Assembly (NCBI RefSeq): GCF_002067035.1
Contig: NZ_MVQB01000060.1
Coordinates: forward strand, 39,499-103,498
Source: Methanoregula sp. PtaB.Bin085
GTDB taxonomy: Archaea; Halobacteriota; Methanomicrobia; Methanomicrobiales; Methanospirillaceae
DNA: 64,000 nucleotides
Reading direction: 5' to 3'
How positions within the stretch are numbered: the stretch's first letter is position 1; each line of letters begins with the position of its first letter. The position numbers and the translations under genes are program-made. Positions 46,458 through 55,769 of this stretch are shown in pieces. The notes beneath the pieces are model-generated. The model made no database searches. It was not told the DNA's origin and saw only the letters and a program-made list of their open reading frames with translations.

Positions 46458-46787
46458 ATGGAACTGGCAGCAACGCTGAAGGCTTTTATTGAAGAGGGAC
46501 AGGATTGGGAACGCAAACACACGTCGGTCAGGGGAGTGTCGATCATCCGGCTCCCGGCGACAAAGAACCGCGCCGCTTCCCTGGCAATTGATATCAACCC
46601 GGTTGGCGACAACGGGCTCCCGATGAAGAAAAAAGGAATTATGATCATGAACGCGGCAGAGCTTGCTGCGTTCCGGGCTGCTTTCAACAACGAAAAGATT
46701 GACGGTCTGATCTCCGCGCTCGAGGAAGTGCTCCCGGAACGCAAGGTTTCAGGGAAACAGGCTAAACCGGACGTTTTGCAGATATAA
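46458..46787 (+). CDS. Conserved-looking small protein, unknown
   Basis: 109 residues from ATG 46458 (ELAATLKAFIEEGQDWERKH at the start). A helical N-terminus, a beta central part (GVSIIRLPATKNRAASLAID) and a C-terminal helix (DGLISALEEVLPER) make a compact alpha/beta fold. The family is not recognised. A TATA box (ttaatatataaatc, 46431-46444) lies about 22 bases before the ATG, so the transcript is probably leaderless. The longer frame from 46308 crosses this promoter and is rejected. Confidence 0.6.
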   Translation: MELAATLKAFIEEGQDWERKHTSVRGVSIIRLPATKNRAASLAIDINPVGDNGLPMKKKGIMIMNAAELAAFRAAFNNEKIDGLISALEEVLPERKVSGKQAKPDVLQI

Positions 46788-46817
46788 CAAGAAAAACCCA
46801 ATCAGCTCGGGATATCC

Positions 46818-47297
46818 ATGAGGGTGGCGACAGCGTTATGCGCGATACTGGTAATCACAGCGACAGCACTGACAGGATGTCTCGGTACAAAAACAATTCC
46901 GGAACCATCCCCGCTAAACCCCACCCTTCTCATCGATTACCAGAGGTCTGGAGGGATCGCTGACATAGACGACCGGCTGGTGGTCTTTGATAACGGTGCC
47001 GCCATCGTACATAGCCGGAGCATCAGCAGGGAGATAACGCTCAACCAGTCCGACCTGCAATCGGTAATTGCGATATTCAATGAAAGCAGGTTTGTGAGTC
47101 TTGAAGGGAATTTTACCTCAGCCCGTGGTGGTGCAGATCTCCTGCGGTACAGAATAAGTTACCGCAACAAGACGGTGATTACCGAAGATACGGCAATTCC
47201 TTCCACCCTGGAACCGGTCATCAGGGAATTGGACCGTTATCTGGAGAACGGTCTTGAGAATCCGATCGACCTCCCACGCTACCGCCTGACTCCCTAA
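46818..47297 (+). CDS. Predicted lipoprotein, unknown function
   Basis: 159 residues. A signal peptide with lipobox TALTGC (Cys about 21) predicts a lipid anchor. The mature domain starts with a Pro-rich stretch and is beta-rich: LVVFDNGAAIVHSRSISREI and LLRYRISYRNKTVITED, ending in a helix ELDRYLENGLEN. The family is not recognised. It follows the small protein gene by 30 bases on the same strand. Confidence 0.65.
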   Translation: MRVATALCAILVITATALTGCLGTKTIPEPSPLNPTLLIDYQRSGGIADIDDRLVVFDNGAAIVHSRSISREITLNQSDLQSVIAIFNESRFVSLEGNFTSARGGADLLRYRISYRNKTVITEDTAIPSTLEPVIRELDRYLENGLENPIDLPRYRLTP

Positions 47298-47417
47298 GGA
47301 AGGGCATGCAGTTCGGTTATACAGTTTTTTCTGCAACGGTGAATTTTACCGGCAGGTCCGGAAAAAACCGGAAACGCGTATTGAGGAAAGGAAATGAAAA
47401 GGGAAGGATCGGAAAAA

Positions 47418-48317
47418 TTACCGGTTTTCGTACATGCAGGACTGGACATCGTGCCCGAGTTTGCCGATGGCGTCGGCACGGCATCGCTGGCAGTGCCGCA
47501 TCTGTTTGACATATTTTGAGCATTCATCCTGCATCTTGCGCTTCATCTCCTGCGTTGGCGGGGCGATGTCGGCAAACTTGTACTGGGAGATGAGGGGGAT
47601 GAGGTTGAAGGTATATACACCCATTTCGCCGACCTTTTTTGCAATGGCGGGGATGTGGTCCTCGTTGATGCCGGGGATATAAACCGTGTTGACCTTGACA
47701 ATCATATTCCGTTTTACCGCTTCCTCGATCCCTTTCAGCTGCTGGGAGAGGAGCAGCTTTGCCGCTTCAATCCCGGTATACCGTTTGCCGTGGTAATCGA
47801 CGAACTGGTAGATCTTCGCTCCGATCTCCGGGTCCACAGCATTGAGCGTTACCGTAATATTACCAACATCATATTTCTGCAGGAGGTCGATTTTGTCCGG
47901 GAGCAGCAGGCCGTTGGTACTGATGCACTTGATGACGTTGGGGTACTGTTCGTGCAGTCGTTTCAGAGTCTCGAAGGTCTCCTCGTTTGCAAGCGGATCC
48001 CCGGGCCCTGCAATGCCGACCACCTTGATGTAATTATACTTGTCAACCACTTTTTTTACCATATCCATGGCTTCATCGGGATTCAGGACCCGCGTCGTCA
48101 CACCGGGCCGGCTCTCGTTCACGCAGTCGAAGTCGCGGATGCAGTAATTGCACTGGATATTGCATTTCGGGGCAACCGGTATATGGCACCGGCCGAAGTT
48201 GTGGCACGCTTTCTCCGAAAAACAGGGATGTTCCTGGATCTTCCGCATCTGCGCGGCATCCCACTGTACCTTCCGTCCCGCAACGTCTGCAACCCGTACC
48301 TGGTCCGCCATATTCAA
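47418..48317 (-). CDS. nifB: Radical SAM protein NifB
   Basis: 299 residues, the short archaeal NifB without a NifX domain. Fe-S ligands: a Cys pair and His before the cluster (HPCFSEKACHNFGRCHIPVA), the SAM cluster APKCNIQCNYCIRDFDC, and C-terminal HCQRCRADAIGKLGHD. NifB makes the carbide-containing NifB-co, the precursor of nitrogenase cofactor. No nifH, nifD or nifK is in the window; stand-alone nifB occurs in many methanogens. Promoter: the region to the divergent FKBP gene (48318-48443). Confidence 0.93.
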   Translation of the reverse strand: MNMADQVRVADVAGRKVQWDAAQMRKIQEHPCFSEKACHNFGRCHIPVAPKCNIQCNYCIRDFDCVNESRPGVTTRVLNPDEAMDMVKKVVDKYNYIKVVGIAGPGDPLANEETFETLKRLHEQYPNVIKCISTNGLLLPDKIDLLQKYDVGNITVTLNAVDPEIGAKIYQFVDYHGKRYTGIEAAKLLLSQQLKGIEEAVKRNMIVKVNTVYIPGINEDHIPAIAKKVGEMGVYTFNLIPLISQYKFADIAPPTQEMKRKMQDECSKYVKQMRHCQRCRADAIGKLGHDVQSCMYENR

Positions 48318-48443
48318 CAGTATACCGGATGCGCTGTTAACCTATAAATAAAGTACAATCGTGCTGATCATGGTACACCCTGCTTTCAGCAACCGTTCAA
48401 ACAACTGTTTATCATGGCAGGCTGAACAATAGGTGAGGATAGC

Positions 48444-49010
48444 ATGAAGAAGTCCGAGAAACTGAAGGGAAAAGAAGCCGTGACTGCCCGGAAGAAACAA
48501 CGCATGCAGTATGCCGTTGCAGGAACGGCGATAATTTTCTTAGCGCTCATTGCCGGGTATATCCTCTTCAATCCTTTCGTTGCAAAGAACGGCGATACAG
48601 TAATGATATATTATACCGGGTCCTTTGAGAACGGCACGGTATTTGACTCCAATGCCGGAGGAAATCCCCTGGTATTCACCATTGGTGACCATGCAGTTAT
48701 CACCGGTCTTGAAGAGGCAGTAACCGGCATGGCACCCAATTCAACAAAGACCGTGACTATTCCCTCCGATAAGGCATACGGACCGTACCGCGAAGATCTG
48801 ATCATGGTTATGAACAGGTCCATCCTCCCGCCGGATATCGAACCGGAAGTCGGGCATACCTATTCGATCCGGCGGACGAATGACCGCGCTGTAGCCTATG
48901 TCAGAATACTCAGTTTCAATAATTCCAGCATCACGGTTGACCAGAACCACCTCCTGGCCGGCCAGAACCTGACGTTCGCGATTCAGTTCATCGGGTTCAG
49001 CAAAGAATAG
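48444..49010 (+). CDS. Membrane-anchored FKBP-type peptidyl-prolyl isomerase (SlyD-like)
   Basis: 188 residues. A basic cytoplasmic start and one membrane helix (residues ~22-42, AVAGTAIIFLALIAGYILF) place an FKBP domain outside the membrane: NGDTVMIYYTGSFENGTVFD, VITGLEEAVTGMAPNSTKTV and AYGPYREDL. The part after AYGPYRED includes an insert-in-flap-like segment as in SlyD-type archaeal FKBPs. It probably helps fold exported proteins. Confidence 0.88.
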   Translation: MKKSEKLKGKEAVTARKKQRMQYAVAGTAIIFLALIAGYILFNPFVAKNGDTVMIYYTGSFENGTVFDSNAGGNPLVFTIGDHAVITGLEEAVTGMAPNSTKTVTIPSDKAYGPYREDLIMVMNRSILPPDIEPEVGHTYSIRRTNDRAVAYVRILSFNNSSITVDQNHLLAGQNLTFAIQFIGFSKE

Positions 49011-49113
49011 CATCCCGTTTCTTTCTTTTTTTTCTGAGGTACAACTGCCAGCGTTATGCAAAGCAACGGGAATTTTACATTCATCCCCATTCCAGACAAT
49101 AATTCAGAAACGA

Positions 49114-49187
49114 TGGGCCCGGCCGGATTCGAACCGGCGACCTCCGCCGTGTAAGGGCGACGTCATAACCGACTAGACCACGAGCCC
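49114..49187 (-). tRNA. tRNA-Val (anticodon TAC)
   Basis: Read on the minus strand, the cloverleaf is complete: acceptor GGGCTCG with CGGGCCC plus discriminator A, D-arm with GTCTAGTCGGTTATGAC, anticodon stem CGCC/GGCG with loop CTTACAC (anticodon TAC), and T-arm GCCGG TTCGAAT CCGGC. The 3' CCA is not encoded. No intron is present. It is 74 bases long. Confidence 0.95.
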
Positions 49188-49330
49188 CAGACTCTTACTA
49201 TGTCACCCTGTATCCTATTAATAATGTTGATGGCAGGACGGAAGAAGGTGTTAAATGAGGTGAAAGAAACATGGGGGGAGAAATCCCGAACCCCATGCAA
49301 AACCATTCCATCGCAACCTGCGCTGATGAC

Positions 49331-49840
49331 TTACGGGGAGGGATCGAACTGCAGGATCTTCCTGCCGTCGCGGTCGAACATGATGAGCTGGTTATTGGTT
49401 ATTGAGTAGGTTTCTGCATCCTGGAGATCGGTGAAGTAATACGATTCCTGGCTCATGACACCGACGGGGGTCTGGCAGAGGTTATTCTGCGGGACAACCG
49501 GACGCCTGAACCAGATCCGGGACTCTTTTCCAAGCTGGTAATCTGATGAGTACCCGTTGCAGCCTCCGGATCCCGTGACCTTCCCTTCATTCAGGAAGGT
49601 TGCCGTGATGGTGCTCCCTTCTGCCACCTTGGACCAGATTTTATTTTCACCGGATAACCATCCAAGCGTCCATGTTGTACTGGTGAGAGTCGGTCCTGCA
49701 GCCGTGACAGGTGCGGCAGATGGTGTCGGCGTGGTTGTGGATACCGGCATTGCCGGGGTCTGCGCCGGCTGGCTCGCGCAACCGGCAATAAAGGCGGCCA
49801 TGACGAGCAGGCCGATACAGGCGAAATGCAAAACTTTCAT
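49331..49840 (-). CDS. META-domain lipoprotein (HslJ-like)
   Basis: 169 residues. A signal peptide with lipobox (AAFIAGC, Cys about 21) and a Thr/Pro/Ala linker lead to a META domain: STTWTLGWLSGENKI, the hallmark GKVTGSGGCNGYSSDYQ, and LIMFDRDGRKILQFDP at the end. META domains occur in stress-related surface proteins such as HslJ; the activity is unknown. Confidence 0.85.
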   Translation of the reverse strand: MKVLHFACIGLLVMAAFIAGCASQPAQTPAMPVSTTTPTPSAAPVTAAGPTLTSTTWTLGWLSGENKIWSKVAEGSTITATFLNEGKVTGSGGCNGYSSDYQLGKESRIWFRRPVVPQNNLCQTPVGVMSQESYYFTDLQDAETYSITNNQLIMFDRDGRKILQFDPSP

Positions 49841-50976
49841 ACTAAATGAAGAATTCGTTTTTAAAAATAAACATAGCGGTCTGATTCGGGTATTTTCAGA
49901 GCATCTGAAAAAGCATGATGGGATCGCTGGTTTATTGTATCACCGGCTCAGCAGGAACGGGCATGAACGGGGTTCACACAAGGAGACTGAAAATCGCAGG
50001 AACAGGATTATTTTCAATAGATCTCCGGTTCAAGGCCTCGGTATGGCGGGGCCCGAGCCGGTTCCATAAAAACGCTCATTGGAGAACCCCTTGAAACGCC
50101 CGTTGTTTATCGGCGGTATTCAACACAAAGGTGCCGGAGATGCCATTGCGCCGGGATGGCCGGATCAGGGAGTGCCAGCCATTTCCAGAACACTTCCGGA
50201 ATCGGATATTTAACGAATTTTTTTTTCTCGTCAGATCCTGCTGAAAAAGTATCAATCGTGAAAAACGTTGTCAATAACTCATTTGACTGCCGGGTACGTA
50301 CTTAACTCACTCAGAGCGTACTTTACTCCTTTTTTCGGTCTCCGTCGTGAGCGATACCGCCGATCAAGCAGATCCCGATTGAAAAATCGCGGGCAGGGGA
50401 TGAGGGGTCGGTTGAAAATTTTTTTCCGGAGATCGATGTGCGGTTGAAAGAATTGTTGCGGGGCAGGCAGGATTATGACAGCTTCCTGTCGCGGGGAGCC
50501 TTTTTAAAAAAAGGGTATAGTCACATTTCAGCGACTAATTTTTTACTCTGATGGACGCCCCCTTGCGCCAACCCTGCCCCCGTTGGGGGCGGGGGCGCAT
50601 GTGATTCTTCTGTATTTCCGGGAGGCCTGATCCTGATAATGCAACGTTATCGCAATTGGGGCGCCATAGCGGCGGGGCGAAGCCCCTGGAGCGTCAATAT
50701 TTTTGTCCTTTCTCATGAACACTTTTTTGATCCGAATTTTGGAACAATGTTCTGACTCTTTTTTTTCTCTCTTAAATTCCTTAACGATCTGGTAGTTAAA
50801 ATGGCACTATACCCTAAAAAAATTCCCGAATTCTTGTAATGTTCATCATCCGGGTGTGAATTTTTGTATCTATACACGTCTCCGGAACTGAATCATCTTC
50901 AAAAATTTTTAACGGTCCGTCGTGTTTAAGCCGTTCAAAAGTATCCTGAATAGATCACCGGTTCCGGTATTCAAAG
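49841..50976. other. 1.1-kb gene-free region with GC-rich hairpins and direct repeats
   Basis: No credible coding frame is seen on either strand. GC-rich stem-loops occur at 50564-50599 (GCCCCC-GTT-GGGGGC inside an outer TGCGCC/GGCGCA pair) and 50674-50686 (GGGGC-GAA-GCCCC). Flanking GACGC (50554-50558) and GCGTC (50691-50695) could close both into one structure of about 140 bases. Two 12-base direct repeats, CGTACTT[AT]ACTC, lie at 50297-50308 and 50317-50328, before a T-run. It may hold a structured RNA gene or a decayed mobile repeat. Confidence 0.45.
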
Positions 50977-50981
50977 AATGG

Positions 50982-51004
50982 AAAAAAGGGAAAAATCCTT
51001 TTTT
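50982..51004 (-). terminator. Putative terminator after the por operon
   Basis: AAAAAAGG (50982-50989) and CCTTTTTT (50997-51004) form an 8-bp stem with a short loop, twelve bases past the porB stop. Read on the minus strand it ends in T-rich sequence, a plausible stop for porGDAB transcription. Confidence 0.45.
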
Positions 51005-51015
51005 GGAGTTCCGGA

Positions 51016-51918
51016 TTATTCTTTTTTCAGTTTGATATCGATCCCGTATTTCTCAGCGTTCCGGTCGGCGATGGCCTGGATGGCGGCGATCTCCGCGTCC
51101 TGCCGCGAGGGCTTGAAGAGATGGCGGAACCGTTTCTGGGTCTTCAGGTACTCCTCGACCGGTTTCCTGACAACCTTCCTGACCTTCGAAACCTTTCCGT
51201 CCACCATCTCGAAGTTCACCCAGAGGCCGGTCTCGAGCGCCAGTTTGGCAATGGCGATGGTCTGTTCGCCTTCAAAACCCCACCCGGTACAGCACGGGGC
51301 ATGGACCTGCACGTAGCAGGGCCCCGGGGTGTTGATCGCTTTCTCGACTTTCTGTTTCAGATCTGCAGGATATGCAACAGATGCCGTGGCCACATACGGT
51401 GCGCCATGGGCAGCCAGGATCGCCGGCATGTCCTTCTTGGGCCGTTTGTTCCCAAAGGAACACTTCCCAGCCGGGCTCGTTGTCGTGCTCGCATCATAGG
51501 GCGTTGCTCCGGACCGCTGGATACCGGTGTTCATATAGGCCTCGTTGTCGTAGCAGATGTACGTGAAGTCGTGCCCCCGCTCAAATGCACCACTGATACA
51601 GATCATACCGATATCGAAGGTTGCACCATCACCGGCCATGATCACGATCTTCTCGTTCCGGCCCTGCTTTTTCAATGCTGCATCGATCCCTGATGCAACC
51701 GCCGCAGCATTCTCGAAGAGCGAGTGGATCCACGGGACCTTCCAGGCAGTCTCGGGATACGGTGTGGAGAATACTTCCATGCACCCGGTCGAGTTGACCA
51801 CGATGGTGTTTGTCCCGGCTGCCTGCGTTACAAGCCGGGCTGCCAGTGCAGCCCCACAGCCACCACAGGCGCGGTGCCCGCAGTCGAACAGTTCGCAGGT
51901 CTTCTTTGGTTCGGCCAT
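51016..51918 (-). CDS. porB: Pyruvate:ferredoxin oxidoreductase beta subunit
   Basis: 300 residues, the thiamine diphosphate-binding subunit. Cluster Cys residues are in [12 protein letters not shown]; the TPP motif is [12 protein letters not shown] followed by [13 protein letters not shown]; a late Cys is in [12 protein letters not shown]. Together with PorA, D and G it interconverts pyruvate and acetyl-CoA plus CO2 with ferredoxin, in methanogens mainly in the pyruvate-forming direction. It follows porA by one base. Confidence 0.96.
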   Translation of the reverse strand: MAEPKKTCELFDCGHRACGGCGAALAARLVTQAAGTNTIVVNSTGCMEVFSTPYPETAWKVPWIHSLFENAAAVASGIDAALKKQGRNEKIVIMAGDGATFDIGMICISGAFERGHDFTYICYDNEAYMNTGIQRSGATPYDASTTTSPAGKCSFGNKRPKKDMPAILAAHGAPYVATASVAYPADLKQKVEKAINTPGPCYVQVHAPCCTGWGFEGEQTIAIAKLALETGLWVNFEMVDGKVSKVRKVVRKPVEEYLKTQKRFRHLFKPSRQDAEIAAIQAIADRNAEKYGIDIKLKKE

Positions 51919-51919
51919 T

Positions 51920-53077
51920 TCAGATCAACTCCCTGCGCAGGCCATAGAACTGGTCTCCAATTCCTCTTTCGCAGAGTGTGACGATCTCCTTGATATCTTT
52001 CTTCCGGATGTCCCGGCCTCCAAGGCCGAGGATATACCCTTTCACCGGGATCGTGGAACCGTACATTGCATCCCGCACCTCAATTGCTGTTGCACCGCCA
52101 CGGGATCCGAGAGAGACATTCTTGTCAAGTACGGCAATCCGTTTCACATGCGAAAGCCCTTTCACGATCTCCTCTGCAGGGAAGGGGCGGAAGACCCGGA
52201 TCCGGAGAAGCCCGACCTTCATGCCTTCGGCACGCATCTCGTCGATTGCATCCTTGACTGTGCCACAGACCGATCCCATGGCAACGATTGCTGTCTCCGC
52301 ATCTTCAAGACGGTAGGTTTCGATGAGGGCACTGTAATCCCTGCCAAACAGGGAACCGAACTCCTTGCCGGCTTTTGCAATAACACCCTTTGCCCGTTTC
52401 AGGGCCTGGTCCATCTCGTACCGGAACTCGAGGTAATACTCCGGCGTGGCATACATACCAAAACTCATGGGATCGCTGGCATCAAGTTTCTCGGAAGGAT
52501 TGAATTTCGGGAGATATTTGTCGACATCTGCCTGCGTGAGCATGTCCACCGGTTCATACGTGTGGGAAAGGATGAAACCGTCGAAGCAGACGAACGCCGG
52601 GAGCTGGACTGCCGGGTCTTCGGCAACCTTGTAGGCCAGGAAGTGAAGATCTGTCGCTTCCTGGTTGTCCTCGGCATAGAAGTGAAGCCAGCCGGCATCC
52701 CGCAACGAGATCGAGTCCTGCATATCGTTCCAGATAGAGAGCGGAGCACCCATGGCACGGTTTGCAATCGACATAACGATTGGCAGGCGCATTCCTGAGG
52801 CATTGAAGACAACCTCGGCCATCAGCATGAGGCCCTGTGATGTGGTAGCGGAGTAGGCACGGGATCCTGCTGCACTCGCGCCGACACAGGCCGAAAGTGC
52901 CGAGAGCTCGTTCTCAACTGTTATATATTCTGCATCGAGCATCCCGTTCGCAACAAAGTCTGCGAGCGCCTCGACGATGTGAGTCTGTGGCGTTATGGGA
53001 TATGCAGAAACCACCTGCGGGCGGCAGAGCCGGACCGCCTCTGCAACCGCGTGCGATCCTTCGGTTATCTCCATCAT
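51920..53077 (-). CDS. porA: Pyruvate:ferredoxin oxidoreductase alpha subunit
   Basis: 385 residues with the POR domain I/II pattern: [57 protein letters not shown] and [19 protein letters not shown] strong AGGAGGAG lies about six bases before the ATG, at the end of porD. Codons are like its neighbours. Co-transcribed in the order porG-porD-porA-porB. Confidence 0.96.
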   Translation of the reverse strand: MMEITEGSHAVAEAVRLCRPQVVSAYPITPQTHIVEALADFVANGMLDAEYITVENELSALSACVGASAAGSRAYSATTSQGLMLMAEVVFNASGMRLPIVMSIANRAMGAPLSIWNDMQDSISLRDAGWLHFYAEDNQEATDLHFLAYKVAEDPAVQLPAFVCFDGFILSHTYEPVDMLTQADVDKYLPKFNPSEKLDASDPMSFGMYATPEYYLEFRYEMDQALKRAKGVIAKAGKEFGSLFGRDYSALIETYRLEDAETAIVAMGSVCGTVKDAIDEMRAEGMKVGLLRIRVFRPFPAEEIVKGLSHVKRIAVLDKNVSLGSRGGATAIEVRDAMYGSTIPVKGYILGLGGRDIRKKDIKEIVTLCERGIGDQFYGLRRELI

Positions 53078-53338
53078 CTACTTCTCCTCCTGTTTCATGG
53101 TGATCGCTTCCTTAGGGCATTCCTCAGCGCAGATCCCGCAGCCTTTGCAGTACGTGTAGTCAGGCTCGAAGAATCCGTCAGTATTCTCGTGAACACAACC
53201 TTCGGGGCAAAGGGTCTGGCACATCCCGCACTTGGAACACTTTTCGTTGTCGAACGCGGGTTTGAAGACACGCCATGACCCGGTTTTGTTATCACGGGAC
53301 TTTCCGGGCCGTGCCCTGCAGCCAACTGCAAGTGCCAT
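53078..53338 (-). CDS. porD: Pyruvate:ferredoxin oxidoreductase delta subunit (2[4Fe-4S] ferredoxin)
   Basis: 86 residues with two ferredoxin clusters: CSKCGMCQTLCPEGCV and CKGCGICAEECPKEAI. It relays electrons between the thiamine site and external ferredoxin. Its ATG overlaps the porG stop by one base and porA begins right after its stop. Confidence 0.96.
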   Translation of the reverse strand: MALAVGCRARPGKSRDNKTGSWRVFKPAFDNEKCSKCGMCQTLCPEGCVHENTDGFFEPDYTYCKGCGICAEECPKEAITMKQEEK

Positions 53339-53880
53339 TATGCGGCCCCCTTTACGGTGTCGAATGCTGTTTTTGCCGCCGCGATATTCTTTACTGCAAG
53401 ATCTCCCGGGAAACGGTGCCTCAGCGCCTTTTCAAGCGCAGCAAATTCAATTTCTCCGGAAGCTGCGGCAAATGCCCCCATCAGCGTGGTATTGGTGATG
53501 GGCAGACCGAGCACTTTCAGGGCAATGGATGTTGCATCGATGATGATAAGCTTCACCCCTTCCGGTACCTGGTAATCCGGTTTCTTCTCCGTGTTGACGA
53601 TGACGATCCCGCCCTTTTTTACCCCGTGGAAGACATTGACATCCTTGATCAGCGTGCTGTCCTGAACGATGATATAGTCCGGTTCGTACACCTGGCTCCG
53701 CTTCCGGATTTTCTTGTTGTCAAACCGGACAAAGGCCTGCACGGGCGCCCCGCGACGTTCAACGCCAAATGCCGGGAATGCCTGGGCAAAGACGCCGCCT
53801 TCAAATGCAGCGACTGCAATCAGTTCGGCAGCGGTGACCGACCCCTGGCCACCCCTGCCGTGGATACGTAGCTCTCTCAC
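53338..53880 (-). CDS. porG: Pyruvate:ferredoxin oxidoreductase gamma subunit
   Basis: 180 residues of the POR gamma domain: RIHGRGGQGSVTAAELIAVA at the start, RRGAPVQAFVRFDNKKIRKR, and LPITNTTLMGAFAAASGEIE. It starts with GTG at 53880, after an AGGGA eight bases upstream. The TATA-like atttatattgat (53906-53917, minus strand) fits a promoter for the whole por operon, between mmp12 and porG. Confidence 0.95.
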   Translation of the reverse strand: MRELRIHGRGGQGSVTAAELIAVAAFEGGVFAQAFPAFGVERRGAPVQAFVRFDNKKIRKRSQVYEPDYIIVQDSTLIKDVNVFHGVKKGGIVIVNTEKKPDYQVPEGVKLIIIDATSIALKVLGLPITNTTLMGAFAAASGEIEFAALEKALRHRFPGDLAVKNIAAAKTAFDTVKGAA

Positions 53881-53921
53881 AAAAAATCCCTAATAATCTT
53901 ACATGATAAATCAATATAAAT

Positions 53922-54794
53922 CTAGAGATCCACCCGTATCCCGAGGACCTCCCGTTTTCCGGAGAAAACGTCGCGGGCGATCCGGGAAAGGCCTTTTGAA
54001 GCGCACCATTCGTCATACACTGAAACAGTACAACCAAGGAGTTCCTGCACTTCCTGCGCGATTACCGGTGCAAGACTTCCGGCAAGCGCCACTTTTGCAT
54101 GGGTGTTGAGAAGGCGGAGCGCTGCGCATTCCATTGCGGCAAACATTGCCACCGCACGCATCCGTTCGCCTTCCGGCAGCGAGAAGTTCACACCGGCATG
54201 CTGGAAGGCTTCGTTTGCTGTCCACTCCCCGGCATCCACTTTCCTGATGGCATCGACATCAAGTGCACCGTGCAACGTGCCCGGGGCGAAGATGCAGGCA
54301 TCGAATGCCCCGACAAGTTTCCCCCCGCTGACCAGGAGTGAGACGGTATTCGAACTGACATCGGAGATTATCACATCCCCTCCCATGGTACTGCAGGCTT
54401 CATAAGCAATCCCGATCTTCTCGGGGCTGGTCTGATGGGAATACACTTTGAACCGGGGATCCGTGGGGGATCCTCGATGCAGGCCCGGCATCACGATTGC
54501 AGGGATTCCGCTTGCCTTCACCTCGTCAAAAACCCGGGTCCCCCCGCCGATATGCTTTCCGGCCCCGTCACGGCTGACAATTCCCCTGTTCTTCACATTC
54601 CGTATATCGGTAATCGCGCTGATATTGTCACCCATGGAATAACAGACTGCAATCCCTTCGATTCCTCCGATCGGGCAGAGACGCGAAAGATCGTTGATGC
54701 GGAACTCCTTTGCCGCTTCCCGGGAGATCGCAAACACGCCGTTATCCCCGGCGAAACGCATCGCCGTAGTGCCATGGTCGATACCAATGAACAT
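53922..54794 (-). CDS. Methanogenesis marker protein 12
   Basis: 290 residues from ATG 54794. It has the actin/Hsp70/acetate kinase-like fold signatures FIGIDHGTTAMRFAGD at the start and VIISDVSSNTVSLLVSGGK in the middle, then LAGSLAPVIAQEVQELL as the adenosine motif, with the pattern of the TIGR03281 family restricted to methanogens. Its function is unproven. It lies just upstream of por and is divergent from the epimerase gene; the longer frame to 55160 is a shadow of the epimerase. Confidence 0.88.
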   Translation of the reverse strand: MFIGIDHGTTAMRFAGDNGVFAISREAAKEFRINDLSRLCPIGGIEGIAVCYSMGDNISAITDIRNVKNRGIVSRDGAGKHIGGGTRVFDEVKASGIPAIVMPGLHRGSPTDPRFKVYSHQTSPEKIGIAYEACSTMGGDVIISDVSSNTVSLLVSGGKLVGAFDACIFAPGTLHGALDVDAIRKVDAGEWTANEAFQHAGVNFSLPEGERMRAVAMFAAMECAALRLLNTHAKVALAGSLAPVIAQEVQELLGCTVSVYDEWCASKGLSRIARDVFSGKREVLGIRVDL

Positions 54795-54830
54795 ACCACT
54801 AATCCTATAGGATGGAGGACATATTAGGTA

Positions 54831-55769
54831 ATGATGTTTGATGTGGTGACAGGTGGAGCCGGCTTCATCGGTTCCCATCTCGTGGATACACTGGTCGCCC
54901 AGGGCAATGAGGTACTCGTCATCGATTCGCTCGTTGCCGGCCGCAGGGAGACTATCGCACGGCATATCGACTCCCATGCAGTCCGGTTCCTGAAAAAAGA
55001 TCTGCTGAAGGACGGCTGGCAGAACGCGATTCAGGGTGCCGACCGGCTCTTCCATCTTGCCGCGGATCCGGATGTCCGCCAGAGCGCGGCAAACCCGGAT
55101 CCCACGATGAGGAACAACGTTGTTGCAACATACAGGGTACTTGAGGCAATGCGCCTCCACGATGTTCCGGAAATCGTCTTCACGTCCACATCAACGGTTT
55201 ACGGGGAGGCAAAAATCATCCCGACACCGGAAGACTATGCACCACTCGAACCAATCTCGGTTTATGGCGCAAGCAAACTGGCATGTGAAGCGCTCATCTC
55301 GGCATACTGCCATTCATTCGACATGAAATCCTGGAACTTCCGCTTTGCCAATATCATCGGCGAACGGAGCGGTCATGGTGTTATTACGGACTTCATCAGG
55401 AAACTCCGCGCGAACCCCGCCGAACTTGAGATCCTTGGTGATGGCAGGCAGGCTAAATCCTATCTTGAGGTGCACGAATGCATCGCGGCTATGCTCTTTG
55501 CCACCGGGAAGGCACGGGGCACGGTAAATACCTTCAATATCGGATCCGAGGACTGGATCGATGTCAAGACGATTGCAGAGATCGTCATTGAAGAGATGCA
55601 TCTCGAAGGGACAAAACTCCGGTTCACCGGCGGGGAACGGGGCTGGGTCGGGGATGTGCCCCGGATGCAGCTCTCGCTCGACCGAATCAAGGCCCTCCGC
55701 TGGAAACCCCAGATGGGATCAAGGGAGAGTGTCCGTCTCGCCATAAGAGACCTGCTGTCAGGATCGTGA
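54831..55769 (+). CDS. NAD-dependent nucleotide-sugar epimerase/dehydratase (UDP-glucose 4-epimerase-like)
   Basis: 312 residues of the extended short-chain dehydrogenase fold: TGGAGFIGSHLVD (NAD-binding), LFHLAADPDVRQSA, TSTSTVYGE and the catalytic SVYGASK with Tyr and Lys. GalE-like members supply sugars for surface glycans. The stop overlaps the apgM ATG by one base (TGATG), an unusual operon pairing. Confidence 0.9.
   Translation: MMFDVVTGGAGFIGSHLVDTLVAQGNEVLVIDSLVAGRRETIARHIDSHAVRFLKKDLLKDGWQNAIQGADRLFHLAADPDVRQSAANPDPTMRNNVVATYRVLEAMRLHDVPEIVFTSTSTVYGEAKIIPTPEDYAPLEPISVYGASKLACEALISAYCHSFDMKSWNFRFANIIGERSGHGVITDFIRKLRANPAELEILGDGRQAKSYLEVHECIAAMLFATGKARGTVNTFNIGSEDWIDVKTIAEIVIEEMHLEGTKLRFTGGERGWVGDVPRMQLSLDRIKALRWKPQMGSRESVRLAIRDLLSGS

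Noticed and set aside
49841..50976. A CRISPR array in the long non-coding region
   Set aside because: No regularly spaced repeats of 24-37 bases are present; only two 12-base repeats and hairpins.
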